Part shown: positions 1-11,057 of the stretch, piece after piece
How positions within the stretch are numbered: position 1 is the stretch's first letter
How the letters are laid out: every line of letters starts with the position of its first letter
Assembly: GCA_017979445.1 (NCBI GenBank)
Contig: CM030710.1
Span: 14,370,248 to 14,434,247, forward strand
Length of the DNA: 64,000 nt
Reading direction: 5' to 3'
From: Akebia trifoliata
Lineage: Eukaryota > Streptophyta > Magnoliopsida > Ranunculales > Lardizabalaceae
Made by a program: the position numbers and the translations under genes
Notes under the pieces: model-generated
Databases searched by the model: none
Told to the model about the DNA's origin: nothing
The model's input: the letters and a program-made list of their open reading frames with translations, nothing else

Positions 1-719
1 TGAACTCTATTGTTCCTTAATGACACTAGGCATTAGAATTTAACCTCCACGATGCCCCCTCTCAAAAGGGTGGGAGTACCCCAGCCTTCCAAGAACTTAT
101 ACTATTTTACCTCCGAACTAACTATTCTTAACCTTGAATCTTTGAAACGACACGAGTTAATTGAGTTGCATGTTCCAAATGCATGCATTCAATAGCCATT
201 CCATGTGTCCCTTCCCGACTGGTCTGCAGCTCTAAGCCATCACCTCATTATGAGAATGCATTTAATGTCCTCGTTTGACCTACTGGATGGTTGGTTCCCT
301 CCACGTGGCGCTTTCTTATTTTTTCGACATGAGGTGCATGGCATTCGATTGCCCCGTTTCTGGGGTGCAATGATGCAGAGGCAACTCATTATGAGCTCTC
401 TCTCCCCTATGAAAATCAAGCCGTTTGATTGGTTACTGATCTCTAGACAATATTTTCTATAAAAAAAAACCCTTATTTCTCTCATCCATTTCTCTTTTGT
501 CACTTCGCTGTCAAATTTTTTGCTGCACTTTTTCTTTTCTTTCCTTCTTCATAAACAACCTCCCTTCTCCGTTCATTTTTTCGTCCAAGGCTTCACCCAA
601 TCCTTCTTTCCTTATTCCTAATCTCATGTACCCTTTCCTTTTTCCCTTTTTCTGCTTGTTCAGTCTTCCTTTCAAGCCACAGAGAAGGAAAAAAGGATTA
701 GGTAAAGCCTCACATTAAG
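1..719. other. No recognisable gene
   Basis: Mixed-composition sequence with T-rich and C/T-rich stretches. Short open frames occur on both strands, but none has a recognisable domain or consistent coding character. It may be the 5' part of whatever the degraded frame at 720-1960 belonged to. I see no repeat boundary or RNA gene. Confidence 0.4.
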
Positions 720-1960
720 ATATGCAATGGCCTTTATTAGCGTCCTCCCTTATTTTGTTTGTTTCAAAACCCTAACATACATGGGTAAAAAATCTTACAC
801 CCTTATGAGGCCCTCAATGGAGAACTTTCAAGCCATGTTTTCTATCCTAGAGTTCGTGGCCTCAGAATGGTTTGAATCCCCTACTTCTTATGAGACCTAG
901 GATAAGGATACTACTGTTGTCCTCTAGGATCAGTTCAAGGCTACCCTCAGAGTTCCACACTCTCCGTGGACCTGAGAAGTTCTAATTTTTATCACAAAGC
1001 CTCCGAAAAAATGACGGGGAACTTTTTTCATCTGATTTGTATGATTGAGCTGATGAACTCTCGGCTCCCTAAGAAACGAAAGCTCGGCCTAGTGGACATC
1101 CGAGAATAATACAAGATGTCTAATGCCCCCAAAAGGCTTGGGTTCTACTACCTCTTGAAGTGGAAAGGTTGGGAGGTGCTGTTCCAGCTCCCTGAAATTG
1201 ACAAGGAGTGATTCCTCTACCCTATCGTACTCTCGGGCTCCTAGGAGTACTCTAAGGGGTAGTATACCCTTGTTCTAAAAAATAATTATTTCAATTGAAC
1301 GGGTAAGGTTCCTCCTTAAGATTTTAATTCGACATTTCGTTCTTTGTGATTAATCCTGACATGAACTAATTGCCTTATCTCGATTTTGTAGATATCAAGT
1401 ACAAGAATCTGCCCGATGCTCTCATTCTTAAATCCATCCTCAAGGACTAAGAGTTATGGAGGAAATTAACCTCCCTCTCTTCTAATCATCACCTGCTCTC
1501 ACCCCAGGGAAGTATCTTTCCGACCCCGTCAGACCATTGTCCTTTCTTATCAACCTTGGGTCTTCTTCCGACACAAAATATAAGGAAGAGATGAGCTCTC
1601 AACTTGTTACCAGGGAATCTTCTGCTCGATAATGCCCCAATAGCCTTCCTGATTTTGCCCCCATCCCTCTTACCTTCCTACCTCCAACTAATCTCCTCCC
1701 GAACTACCTTCCAATCAAGGAGTACTAACTTGGCTAACCTAGTCACCCAAATCGGCTCTAAATAGTAGAACAAGATTTAAAAGAGGAATTATGTCTTAAG
1801 GGATCAATATGTCATCCTGATCCCTTCTGATATGACACAGGGGATCGGGGGATTTCCTACTTAAGGGATCCCACCAAAACAGAAGGACTTCATGGTGAAG
1901 ATCCCTATGGGTGCTTTGACAGAAGCCGGCCCCAAAGTGTCCTAGGAACTCATAAGGGGA
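720..1960 (+). pseudogene. Degraded coding remnant, unknown family
   Basis: Long + strand stretches read as protein interrupted by single stops. A frame from the ATG at 781 runs through scattered TAG/TGA codons. A second block at about 977-1270 contains a lysine/tryptophan-rich piece reading LLKWKGWEVLFQLPEIDKE. A C/T-rich tract ending in a splice-acceptor-like tttgtag lies at about 1380-1391, and a further frame follows it (KYKNLPDALILKSILKD, then a stop). The pattern suggests an old two-exon gene or transposon ORF decayed mainly by point mutation. I do not recognise the family and assign no function. The Tekay-like LTR at 1968 inserted at or just beyond its 3' side. Confidence 0.35.
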
Positions 1961-1967
1961 GCTTTCT

Positions 1968-4677
1968 TGTAATACCCCAAGTTTTTAATTCATATCTCGA
2001 GGAAAATTAAATAGTGGAATTTAAAAAAAAATTTAAAAATAAGACTTGAGGTAAAACTTTTGAATTTTGTTCTATTCACTTTTAATGAAATTTGACCTAT
2101 CGTTGGATTCAAAATGACCAAAAAATATACTTTAGTTTGTAAGCATGCTCAAATTCGAGTTTGAACGAAAAAGTTACAAATCCTCGATTTTTGGGTCGGA
2201 TACGTGAATTTTTGTTAAAGTGAGAATTGGAAGAATCCGATCACACCATTAGGTCTGCAATGAAAAATGATGAAAAATGGAATATTTACTTGTCAATTTG
2301 CGAGCTTGGAAAGTTGAATTATCGTAAAAAATGAAAACAAGTTTAAAAATATCAATTTCGTCCTTATAATTTACTTTTATATTCATTGTCTTCTCTAAGG
2401 CATTAAAAACCAACAACAAAGTTGACAAAACAAAATTGGTTTTTTTACCACTTTGAGACAAGTTTTCATCACGATTGAGACCTCATTAACCGTCGGCGAA
2501 GAAGGAAAATTTGTCTGTGACGTCGAACACTACACATCTACCTCATCATTTTCTCTCTCTCTCTCTCTCTTCTAGTTCTCTATTTTACATAGAAAATGAG
2601 CTAAATCACATAGTGGATTTTGACTTTTCAACCCAAAATTTCATCGACTTAGAGTCCCAACCATTTTCCGTCGAAAAAAGGAAAAATGACACCATCATCC
2701 AGATCTTTGAAACCACTGGGTTCATCTCAAAATCAATAGCATTTAATTCATTTTTCGTGCATGTTCTTTTCTTCTTATGACAAATGATAGGTAGGGGGCT
2801 TATTATTCTTACTAGTAATCGTATATTTCGAAAATGTATTTAGAATTCTTATCAAGCTTGCGATTTTATTTCAAAACATAGGATTTTCTTTGTTTATTTC
2901 AAATTCGTGAGGAATATATGTGTTCGATGTATTTAATTGTGTTATATACCAATTTAGATGTGGGTGAGATATTTTATTAAAGAATAGATAAGACATGAAA
3001 ATTTGTGTTGCTTCCAAGACCTCATTTTGATTCAAATTTCATAATTTTTCAATTTAAATGATAAAGTGAATTTTAAAAATTGAAAAGGATTTGATATTAA
3101 AAGAATTTACATTGATTTGATAAATATCGAAAAGTGTTAATAGCGAAAAAAGAGAAAAATAAAGGAAACGTTAAAATGTCAAAATCACACTCGAGGGATG
3201 ATATCTGCATTTTACATTGTCGTGATATGTATGGGTTTAGGAACGGATATCCAGGGTTGATTTAATTTATGTTGTCACGAGATGACTTACATATTTATTT
3301 ACATTTTGTTAGCGCTAATTTAAATTTGTGCAAGAGTGCACCATATTGTACTGTTATTTCATCTAGTCCGAGAGGCACAATTGTATGGTAGGAAAGTGGA
3401 TATTCATTCTCAACACTGTAATGTTAATTTCTTATATATATATATTGTAAACTGTTAAAAAGTTTTCGCATACCTGAAGGGATAGTCCATCATATCATCT
3501 GGAGTGATGATGTTATATTGAAATGTATGGTAAGAACAACCAAGCTCATACGTGGTATGAGACGAGTATGAGAATATCGTCACAACTAGAATTCGAGTTT
3601 ATTCATTTCTATCTTTTTTCAAGAACGTATAATGTAAAGGTGGTCATACACAAGTGGGGATGTATAATGGGAATCACACGCACGTCTGATAGGCATAGAC
3701 GAAGATGGTTAGTTAGTGATCATTAACAGTCTAGAGTAGTCGAACGTCTTAACACATTGAGAAGAGACCTATATATATTATGATCACGTCAAATGTCCAA
3801 CTTGAACTAGATAGATGGCCACCCAAGTGTGGTAAGTTGCAATGGCTGGCCACAAAATTAAGAACTAACGGTGCGATTTCATACCTATGAAACATTGAAA
3901 CATGATGTCCCGATTGGAAACTATCTAGTCATTGAATCCCAACTCTCTTATTCTACTACTCCACCATTGTATATTATATATCTGTTGTATTATTTTGAAT
4001 TATAATATGAAAAACATATTTACTATTTCAAGTTTATCAATTTGAATTGTATAAAAAAATGGTATAGTATGAGTACTACTGATTGATGAAATGTAGATGT
4101 TAACTATTTAGTTATTCATCCCTAACTATATGTACTAGTTAATTATAATTTATTCGGTAAAACTTTGCATGTATGGAAATGATTTAGAAGGTTTACTCGT
4201 TCATGCTAGGAAAGGTTATTAGTTGGAATTGTTTGTTTACCTATTGGATAACTTGGGTTACTCACTATTTCTTTCTCATTTTTTTAGTTTTAGATCCGGC
4301 ATTTAACATGACGGGTATAGAGCAAGCTAGTGAGGATCATTTGGTAGGTCAGATAGACTACTAGAGTCTATTACCTGATGAGCACTGGAAATATACATAC
4401 TAGCTACGGCAGTTCATCCAGGTTATATCATAGGTTTTGGTTGAGTGTTAGGATTCTGTTAGTGAAATGTGACTCTATAAAAATCATGTATATTATTACT
4501 TCTTCCGCATTCTAATCTACCGTACATTAGTATATTTAGTTAGACTTCCGTTATTTTTTTTATTTATGTATGTATATACAGGGTATTATTGATATTGTTT
4601 ATTAGGTGAAATATGTATTTGAGTGCCTTGGAATGCTAACATAAATAAGGAAACCATGTTGAAATTTTGAGATGCCA
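1968..4677 (+). mobile_element. 5' LTR of a Tekay-like Ty3/gypsy element (F)
   Basis: Starts TGTAATACCCC, a typical start of plant Tekay/Del chromovirus LTRs, and ends gatgcca. A 12-nt match to the initiator-methionine tRNA primer site follows 5 bp later. Length is 2710 bp, usual for this lineage. It is AT-rich and non-coding, with a short (TA)n run near 3435. The five bases before it are TTTCT. No second LTR copy is in the window, so the boundary rests on the TG/CA ends plus the PBS. Internal sequence is lost after about 200 bp. Confidence 0.7.
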
Positions 4678-4682
4678 TAAAG

Positions 4683-4697
4683 TGGTATCAAAGCTTA
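4683..4697 (+). other. Primer-binding site, initiator tRNA-Met type
   Basis: The sequence tggtatcaaagctta matches the plant consensus TGGTATCAGAGC with one change. It sits 5 bp after the LTR end and marks the LTR at 1968-4677 as a 5' LTR in + orientation. Confidence 0.75.
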
Positions 4698-4875
4698 GTA
4701 TTAGATTCGTAGGGGACATAGATAGCTCTATTTCATAGAAGTAACTGATATCATAGAGTTATATCAAACATCCGATTTTCGAACTAACTAATAATTCTAT
4801 ATTAGGATCACGAGCTCTTCTATGTCTAGAAGTCCGTAGAGTCTGGGATTAAGCCCAAGAGGAAAGGGGTGAACC
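4698..4875 (+). mobile_element. Truncated internal region of the Tekay-like element
   Basis: About 180 bp of leader and perhaps the very start of gag, including a short frame opening at ATG 4821 that soon meets a stop. The Tekay-like sequence then ends and unrelated Tat-type sequence begins. No gag, RT or integrase of this element is present, and no LTR separates it from the Tat remnant, so the junction looks like a deletion and not a clean insertion. Confidence 0.45.
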
Positions 4876-6600
4876 ATTTTGATTATCACAAATAAGCATG
4901 AGCCTTATTTTGATATAAAATTTAGGCCCATGAAAGATGACATTGCTAATATGAACGAGAAGAAGGAACTGCAATTAGCAAAGAGACAGAATCATGAACT
5001 AAATGTTTCAAACCTAGGCAAGGTTCCTTATATCAGTGTTAGCTTTCCGAGATCAGAAGCTAGACCTGACGACTTATCTTAGCAACCACTACTAAAGTTA
5101 GCAAGAAAATTAAGGACTATAAGTCTCAAGCCAAGGCACTTATGAAAAGACTTGGTTGTTGACTTCCCATCCACTTTTGTAGATAATATTGATATCTTAT
5201 TCAACGAGGATTCCAACAAGAGTTTTAAAGAGAAAGAAAGAGAGCCTACAAAAGCGGAAGTCGCTATGAGCAAAAATAAAGAATCATCATTTCCCATCAA
5301 CTTCGATTGGGATTTAATTGTCACTCCACCAAGCTTCAGAGGCACTATGCCCGGCCCTGACAATAGTCAGATGGGTGTGATGGTCATTTTCGAACAATCA
5401 AGGGAACCACCTTCCCATCTCATTTACCCCGCAAAGAAGGGGGAAGTTTTAAACAACCTAGAGGAATTTCCTATCACCTTTAAGGCAGTAAAAGCCTCCA
5501 AAAGAAATGCCATTAAAAATTTGCTTAAGGATTATAACGAGCCCTCGTCCTCGGGGAAAAACTATTTTGAGGGCTCCCTATTGTTACTAATAAATATACA
5601 TGATTATTCTTTTTATTTCAGATGTCCAAAAAAATAAAAAATCTCTAATAAAACAAAAAATCAAATATTTTCCAAAAAAATACAAAACTCTATAGAAGTC
5701 AAAAAAATAAAAATAAAGACCTTTCAAAATCTCAATAAAAACTAATATTTTCAAAAAACAAAAAACAGAGTTTTTTTTTCAAGATTCAAGGAACTTGTCT
5801 CAATAAATGAACATCTAGACAAAATAAAGTTTGAAAATGATAAGTATGACTTTGACTTAATGAGAATTGATATCTTACTCAACGGGGATTCCAATGAGAG
5901 TTTAAAAGAGAAAAAAAAAGAAAGCCTGCAAAAACAGAATTCGTTATGAGCGAAAACGAAAAATCACCATTTCCTATCAGCTTCGATTGGGATTCAATTG
6001 TCATCCACCAAGCTTTGGAGGTACTATGCCCAGCCCTAACAATAGTTTGTCGGGTGTGATGTTCATTTTCAAACAATCAAGGGAACCACCTTCCCATCTC
6101 ATCTACCCCATAAACAAGGGGGACATTTTAAACAATTTGAAATAATTCCTTATCACCTTTGAGGTTGTAGAAGCCTAAAAAAAATTCCATTAGACGAATC
6201 AAATTTTCTCGAGGGTTATAACAAGCCCTCGTCTTTGGGGAAAAAATGTTTTGAGGGCTCCCTCTATTGTTACTAATAAATATGCATGATTATACTTTTT
6301 ATTTCATATGTCCAAAAAAATAAAAAACTCTCTAAGCAACAAAAAATCATAAACCTTTCAAAATCTCAATAAAAATAAATATTTTCAAAAAAAAAAATAT
6401 TTTATTTCCAGGATTTAAAGGACTTGTCGCAACACGTAAACACTTAGACAAAATAGAGTTTGAAAATGATGAGTATGACTTCAACCTCGAACTCAACTTT
6501 GACCTCATGGGAATCGAACAAAGGTCAAAAGACGAAGTAGAGTACCCTCCTAAAGAAATCAAAGAATTCATAGAATGTTATGAAAAAAGTGTTCAGCTAA
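4875..6600 (+). pseudogene. Tat-type element E: pre-RT region, duplicated and decayed
   Basis: Coding-like sequence upstream of a decayed Tat RT. The longest open piece, 5152-5637, gives a 161-residue hydrophilic product with no catalytic motif. By position it corresponds to the gag-protease/linker part of a Tat polyprotein, but I cannot see a protease D-S/T-G motif. The stretch contains a large imperfect tandem duplication (separate entry). The downstream copy leads without a clear break into the linker before RT at about 6507-6700. Several frames are interrupted and the 5' end joins Tekay-like sequence near 4875. Confidence 0.45.
5170..6480 (+). repeat. Imperfect tandem duplication of about 0.6-0.7 kb
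   Basis: The block from about 5170 to 5850 is repeated at about 5860 to 6480 with many substitutions and small indels. Shared landmarks are the phrase 'caagggaaccaccttcccat' near 5398 and 6078, 'gagggctccct' near 5569 and 6253, and a T-rich run before 'atgtccaaaaaaataaaaa' near 5620 and 6308. Both copies are equally decayed, so the duplication is old. In the first copy the T-rich run ends in a splice-acceptor-like tttcag. Confidence 0.7.
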
Positions 6601-7430
6601 ACATTGAGGATACAAACTTGGCACCAAAGAACACCCACGAGTCATCAAGATTGGAGCCTTGTGAGCACCTTAGTAGAAAGAATAAATGATCGAATTATTG
6701 CACAATTACCAAGACATCTTTGTATGGACTTATTAAGATATGTCAAGCTTAGATACAGATCTTGTCATTCACAAACTACCAATTGCTCTAGGAAGCAAGT
6801 CGATTAAGCAAAATTTGAGAAGACCAAAGCCAAAATGGACTCTCAAGGTTAAAGACGAAGTAATAAAGCAGTTCCAAACATGATTTCTCACAGTCTCTAC
6901 ATACCCTAAATTGCTCACTAACATCATTCTTGTACCAAACAAAGATGGAAAAGTATCCATGTGCGTCGACTATAGAGACTTGAATAGATCCAACCCTAAG
7001 GATGATTTTTCACTATAACACATTGACACTCTAGTAGACAGCATGACAATATAAGACATGTTCTCGTTCATGGACAATTTCGTAGGCTATAACCAGATAA
7101 AAATGGCAAAAGAAGATTAGATAAGACTGCATTCATCACACCCTAAGGCACTTTTCACTACAAAATTATGCCATTCAAGCTCAAAAATGCCAAGGTAACC
7201 TATTAAGGTTCAATCTAGCAAAGTGTATCTTCGGGGAAACATCGAGAAAACATCATGGAAACTATTAGGATTCATCGTCGGTAGAAGGGGCATTGAGATA
7301 AATCTAGCAAAAACCAAATGCATTCTCGAAATGAAGGCACCTATATCAAAGAAAGATTTCAAAGCATTCTTTGGTAGAATATAATATATTAGTCGGTTCA
7401 TTGCTCAACTCACACTTATCTGCAAGTTGA
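6600..7430 (+). pseudogene. Tat-type reverse transcriptase remnant (element E)
   Basis: Reading across stops and shifts, the order of a Tat RT is visible: the PKWTLKVKDEV block near 6833, VPNKDGKVSMCVDYRDLN at about 6937-6984, FMDNFVGYNQIKM near 7070-7105, then LLGFIVGRRGIEI at about 7264-7302. Sequence between the 'ATY' position (about 7200) and the later NLAKCIFG block is missing. About 140 bp that should hold the YVDD catalytic motif is deleted. At least six in-frame stops are present. It is dead as an enzyme. Its relatives A and A' in this window keep the missing block. Confidence 0.7.
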
Positions 7431-8093
7431 TCTTCAAATTACTTAGGAAAGATGTACCGAAGGTATGGAATAAAGATTGTCAAAAAGCCTTCGACAAAAT
7501 TAAGAAGTATCTGCTCAATCCACCAATCTTGGTCCCTGCCACACCAGGACAACCTCTAATAATGTACATCTTAATACAAGAAACATCAATGGGTTGCATA
7601 ATGGGGAAACATGATAAGTCATGTCTAAAAGAACAAGACATGTACTATCTCAACAAGAAGTTCACCAACTACGATGCAAAATATTTAATGTATTAGAAGA
7701 CTTGTTATGCATTAGTTTGGGGATCCCAATGATTACATTACTATCTGTGCAGCTACTCGACCATACTATTGCTCTAATGGATCCTTTGAAATATCTTTTT
7801 GAAAAACAAGTACCAACAAATTGCATTACAAAATGGCAATTACTCCTATTTGAGTTTGACATCATCTATGTCAGTCAAAAAGTCATCAAGAGGCAAGCCA
7901 TTGCCGATCATTTAGCCAAGCATCTGTTGCCCGACTATGAACCATTAATAACAAACTTCCTGGATGATGCTATTTTGTTTACTGAAGTTGAAAATGATAA
8001 TGAAGAGCCAAGTAGAAGATGTACTTCGATAAGATTACAAATCAAAAGGAAAATGGAAAAGGGGCAAACTTGATCAAACCTGATGGATGTCAT
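7427..8093 (+). pseudogene. Tat RNase H and start of second RNase H (element E), cut by LTR
   Basis: 7427-7696 encodes the RT-RNase H connection (KAFDKIKKYLLNPPILVPATPGQPL), matching A' at about 34341-34410. The RNase H then continues across a frame change to about 7990. At about 8013 the second, archaeal-type RNase H typical of Tat elements begins with MYFDKITNQ, aligned with LYFDGAANQ of A'. It runs for about 25 codons to the residues Gly-Cys-His, and the next base starts the LTR of element D. No integrase of E is left in the window. Confidence 0.7.
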
Positions 8094-9573
8094 TGTAGAC
8101 ACCCCATTTTTGCATTTGCCTGATTAATCAACTCGACAACCTGATTATGACGGTTCCTAATGATGGATGAATATTCCAATATTTTTTATTTGTTACTAGA
8201 TATGTTTAAAAAATTTGGATGAGGTATTTCAAACAAGTAAAAATTTAGAAACCACGCTACGCTAGGAAAATATGACCCAAAATATAGAAATCATCATTTT
8301 CAGAAAAAAAAAAAAAAAGAAAGAAACTCTACGAGAAAAATCATCAAAAAATTATTAAATTATCAAAATACCCTAACATCAAAACATCCCTAAAGTCTAC
8401 ATTACGCTTAGAAAAATCCTTTCGAACACATAAAATAATAAAATCAAATCAAATAAATTATTTCGCCAATTTTCATAAAATTCGACAAAATTATGAAAAC
8501 GCCCACATAGAGCACATAATCATTTCATGCGAAAAATCCATAAGTGATACAAACGGATACTCCTATTGAATTCTTTACGAAAAACTAATTTTAAAACATC
8601 CCAAAACGTCGAAAATCAACCTCTCAACTCAAAATTTCCCTTTGAGGGAAAAACGATAATTTTCCAACTCTAAAAATTTAAAATTTTGAAATTAATAATT
8701 AAAACACTAATTAACGTAAAATGAAATCTTAATAAATTGAATTAAAATTTTAAATAAATAAAACCAATTAATTAAGCCCACAAGCCAAATTTTAAGTAGT
8801 GGACCATTTATTTAAGTGGGACTCACATGATATTTATAAAAGACCCCTCAATCCGGGGGTCCCAATGAATTAAAAATATTATTAGGAGTTTTTCAAAAAC
8901 CTAAAAATCTTCATTGTACGTAAGAATTAAAATTCTAATTCAAACAGCTTAACCTTATCTTGAAAAAACCTAGTCAAACTGAAAAACTCCCAAAAAACTC
9001 TATAAAAATGAGCCTTCACAATCTAAACTCGCAAGTCAAGAAAAATCCTAGGAAAGAGAGGCCAAAACTCTCATCAACCTTCCCAAAATCTTAAATCTTA
9101 TCTAACACCTAAATCTCATTTTTTACTTAAAAAAAACCTAGAAATCCTCAAACAACACCTAGAAACCTTCAAAATACACAGAAAATTCAAAAAAATACCT
9201 CATCTCAGAGATTGGAAGTGGATCTAGTGATGAAAATAAAAGCATGAAGACTCACATGAGGAACACTCCCCACCAGTTCTAAGGAACTTGACCGTCACAA
9301 TCATCTAAGTAAATTATATATTTTTTTTATTTTAATTTTTTAGGTCATTTTTAACAATGTAATTTTAGGGAAAAGTAGATACCGATATTTGTCGAACGGG
9401 ATTGGTGCCTAACACATTCCAATTTTATAATGTGATCCCTAAACCATTTCTTTTCGTAGATTAATACTTTTTTTCGGTTTTGAGTCATGTTTCAATTCCT
9501 AGATCGTAAAATTAGGTTGCGACTCCCAAACACCAAAAAGCGGATTCGCCCATGCGGATTGAGGGCACTTTCA
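8094..9573 (+). mobile_element. 5' LTR of Tat-type element D
   Basis: Begins TGTAGACACCCC and ends ...cactttca, then one base, then a PBS. It is homologous along its length to the LTRs at 12850-14581, 22889-24594 and 58212-59954 (same opening, same region near 8380-8450, same closing block with 'gcgactccca'). Length is 1480 bp, shorter than its relatives because the internal 32-bp minisatellite is absent. The five bases before it, GTCAT, are the presumed target. It lies in the same orientation as the pol remnant it interrupts. The leader and PBS that follow show it is a 5' LTR. Confidence 0.8.
9001..9008 (+). promoter_or_regulatory. TATA box of LTR D
   Basis: TATAAAAA lies about 900 bp into the LTR, in the same relative place as TATAAATA in the related LTRs. 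It is inferred to be the Pol II promoter of the element. Confidence 0.45.
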
Positions 9574-9574
9574 G

Positions 9575-9592
9575 TGGCGACTCCACTGGAGA
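9575..9592 (+). other. Primer-binding site of element D
   Basis: The sequence tggcgactccactggaga starts one base after the LTR end. It is nearly the same as the PBS of A' (24596-24613) and is of the tRNA-Arg type described for Tat/Ogre elements. The tRNA assignment is from memory of the lineage, not from alignment here. Confidence 0.65.
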
Positions 9593-10156
9593 TAATTTGA
9601 GGATCAAACTTAAAGAATCCCAAATATTGGTGCATTGTAAAATTGACCTAATTTTTTTATTTTTTTTATTTGAACTTTTGACTTGATTATGGATCATTTG
9701 ATTGGATTGTGGGCATTTTATTTTTTTTATTTCTTTGATGATCCAATCAAATGTCACTTTTGATGATCCTAAATAATTCAAGATTTTAAGAAAAAACATT
9801 AATGAATTGAGGAAGGAATGATGAGGATTGAAATAAGGAGCCATGGTTTTTTATTTTTTATTTTTTTGGATGATAAAATTTTTAACGCGTTGCTATGCAT
9901 GAGTGGTGAGTTGTGAAAAGAAATTCTTTGCTTTTATGCGAGAGTGATTTCTTGTCAGTAATAAAAAAAAAAGAATTCTATTGTGCGTGATGAAGGGATA
10001 TAAAAAAAAACCCAGTGCCACTATGTGTGGGGTGTTGTTAGTAAAATGTGATTTTTACTTCTTCTCATCTGTGTGTGAAGAAGGGACAGCAAACAAAAAG
10101 AAAGAGAGACATCTTTATCTCTTTCATTTCTCTCTCTCTCTCTTTCTTTTGCAAGT
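9593..10156 (+). mobile_element. Leader of element D, proximal part
   Basis: Non-coding, T-rich leader. It resembles the start of the A' leader (shared 'gaggatca.actt.aa', 'ttatggatcat', and the later 'attgaa' block near 9825), which supports assigning it to D. It ends in a C/T-rich microsatellite at about 10127-10150, where an hAT-like element inserted. No ORF of interest. Confidence 0.55.
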
Positions 10157-11048
10157 AGGGGCAGAGCTAGTAAGGAGCTTGTGAGGCCAATTGCCCCCAC
10201 AGAACTTTGAGACACCCCTATATTTTCAACTAATTACATCCCCATTAGTTCCTATTTCCTCACTTCTCTCCTCATTTGCCCCCACACCCTCACCTCCTTC
10301 CAATTTTTTCCCCCACAATCCCTTCAATTTTTGTTGATGACATTGCCTCTTGACCAGGCCTTCTCATATACTAATTGAAAATTATCTAAATATCAATTTA
10401 TTCAATTTCTAATATGAAAAACCTCTGAATTTCTCCTTAAAACCATTCATCTTCAAGTTCTTCAACTATACAATCAACCATAGTTTTCCCTCACACCCCC
10501 TTCAATTTTTGTGGATGACATTGCCTCCTGGCCGGGCCTTCTCATATACCAATTGAAAATGATCTAAATATCCTTTTCTTCAATTTCTAATATAAAAAAA
10601 ACCTCTGAATTTCTCCCTAAAATCATTCATCTTCAAGTTCTTCAACTATACAACTAACCATAGTTTGCTCCCACACCCCCTTCAAATTTTGTTGATGACG
10701 TTGCCTTTTGACCGGAACTTCACATATACAAATTGAAAATGATCTAAATATCATTTTCTTCAACTTCTAATAAAAAAAACCTCTGAATTCTTCCTAAAAC
10801 CATTCATTTTCAAATTCTTCAACTATATAACTAACCATAGTTTGCCCCCACACCCCCTTCAATTTTTGTTGATGACATTGCCTCTAGATGGGGCCTTCTC
10901 ATAAACTAATTGAAAATGATCTAAATATCTTTTTCTTTAACTTCTAATAAAAAAACCTCTGAATTTATCCTTAAAACCATTCAAGTTCTTCAACTATACA
11001 ACTAACCATAGTTTGCCCCAACTACAAGAAAATCCTAGCTCCGCCCTT
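10157..11048. mobile_element. Non-autonomous hAT-like element 1
   Basis: Bounded by TIR-like ends: aggggcagagctag on the left and ctagctccgccctt on the right (12 of 14 match when inverted). The direct repeat tttgcaagt flanks both sides (10148-10156 and 11049-11057). It is 892 bp with no transposase. An 8-9 bp target-site duplication with short TIRs fits the hAT superfamily; the exact TSD length is blurred by flanking T runs. The inside is mostly a tandem array (separate entry). It sits in the leader of element D. Confidence 0.75.
10300..11020. repeat. About 178-bp tandem repeat inside hAT-like element 1
   Basis: Four copies of a unit of roughly 178 bp. The block 'gatgac.ttgcct' begins at 10336, 10514, 10694 and 10871, giving spacings of 178, 180 and 177. 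Each unit also carries 'ttgaaaat.atctaaatat', 'cctctgaat' and 'ttcttcaactata'. Copies differ by scattered substitutions and small indels. The first and last copies are partial at their outer ends. Confidence 0.85.
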
Positions 11049-11057
11049 TTTGCAAGT

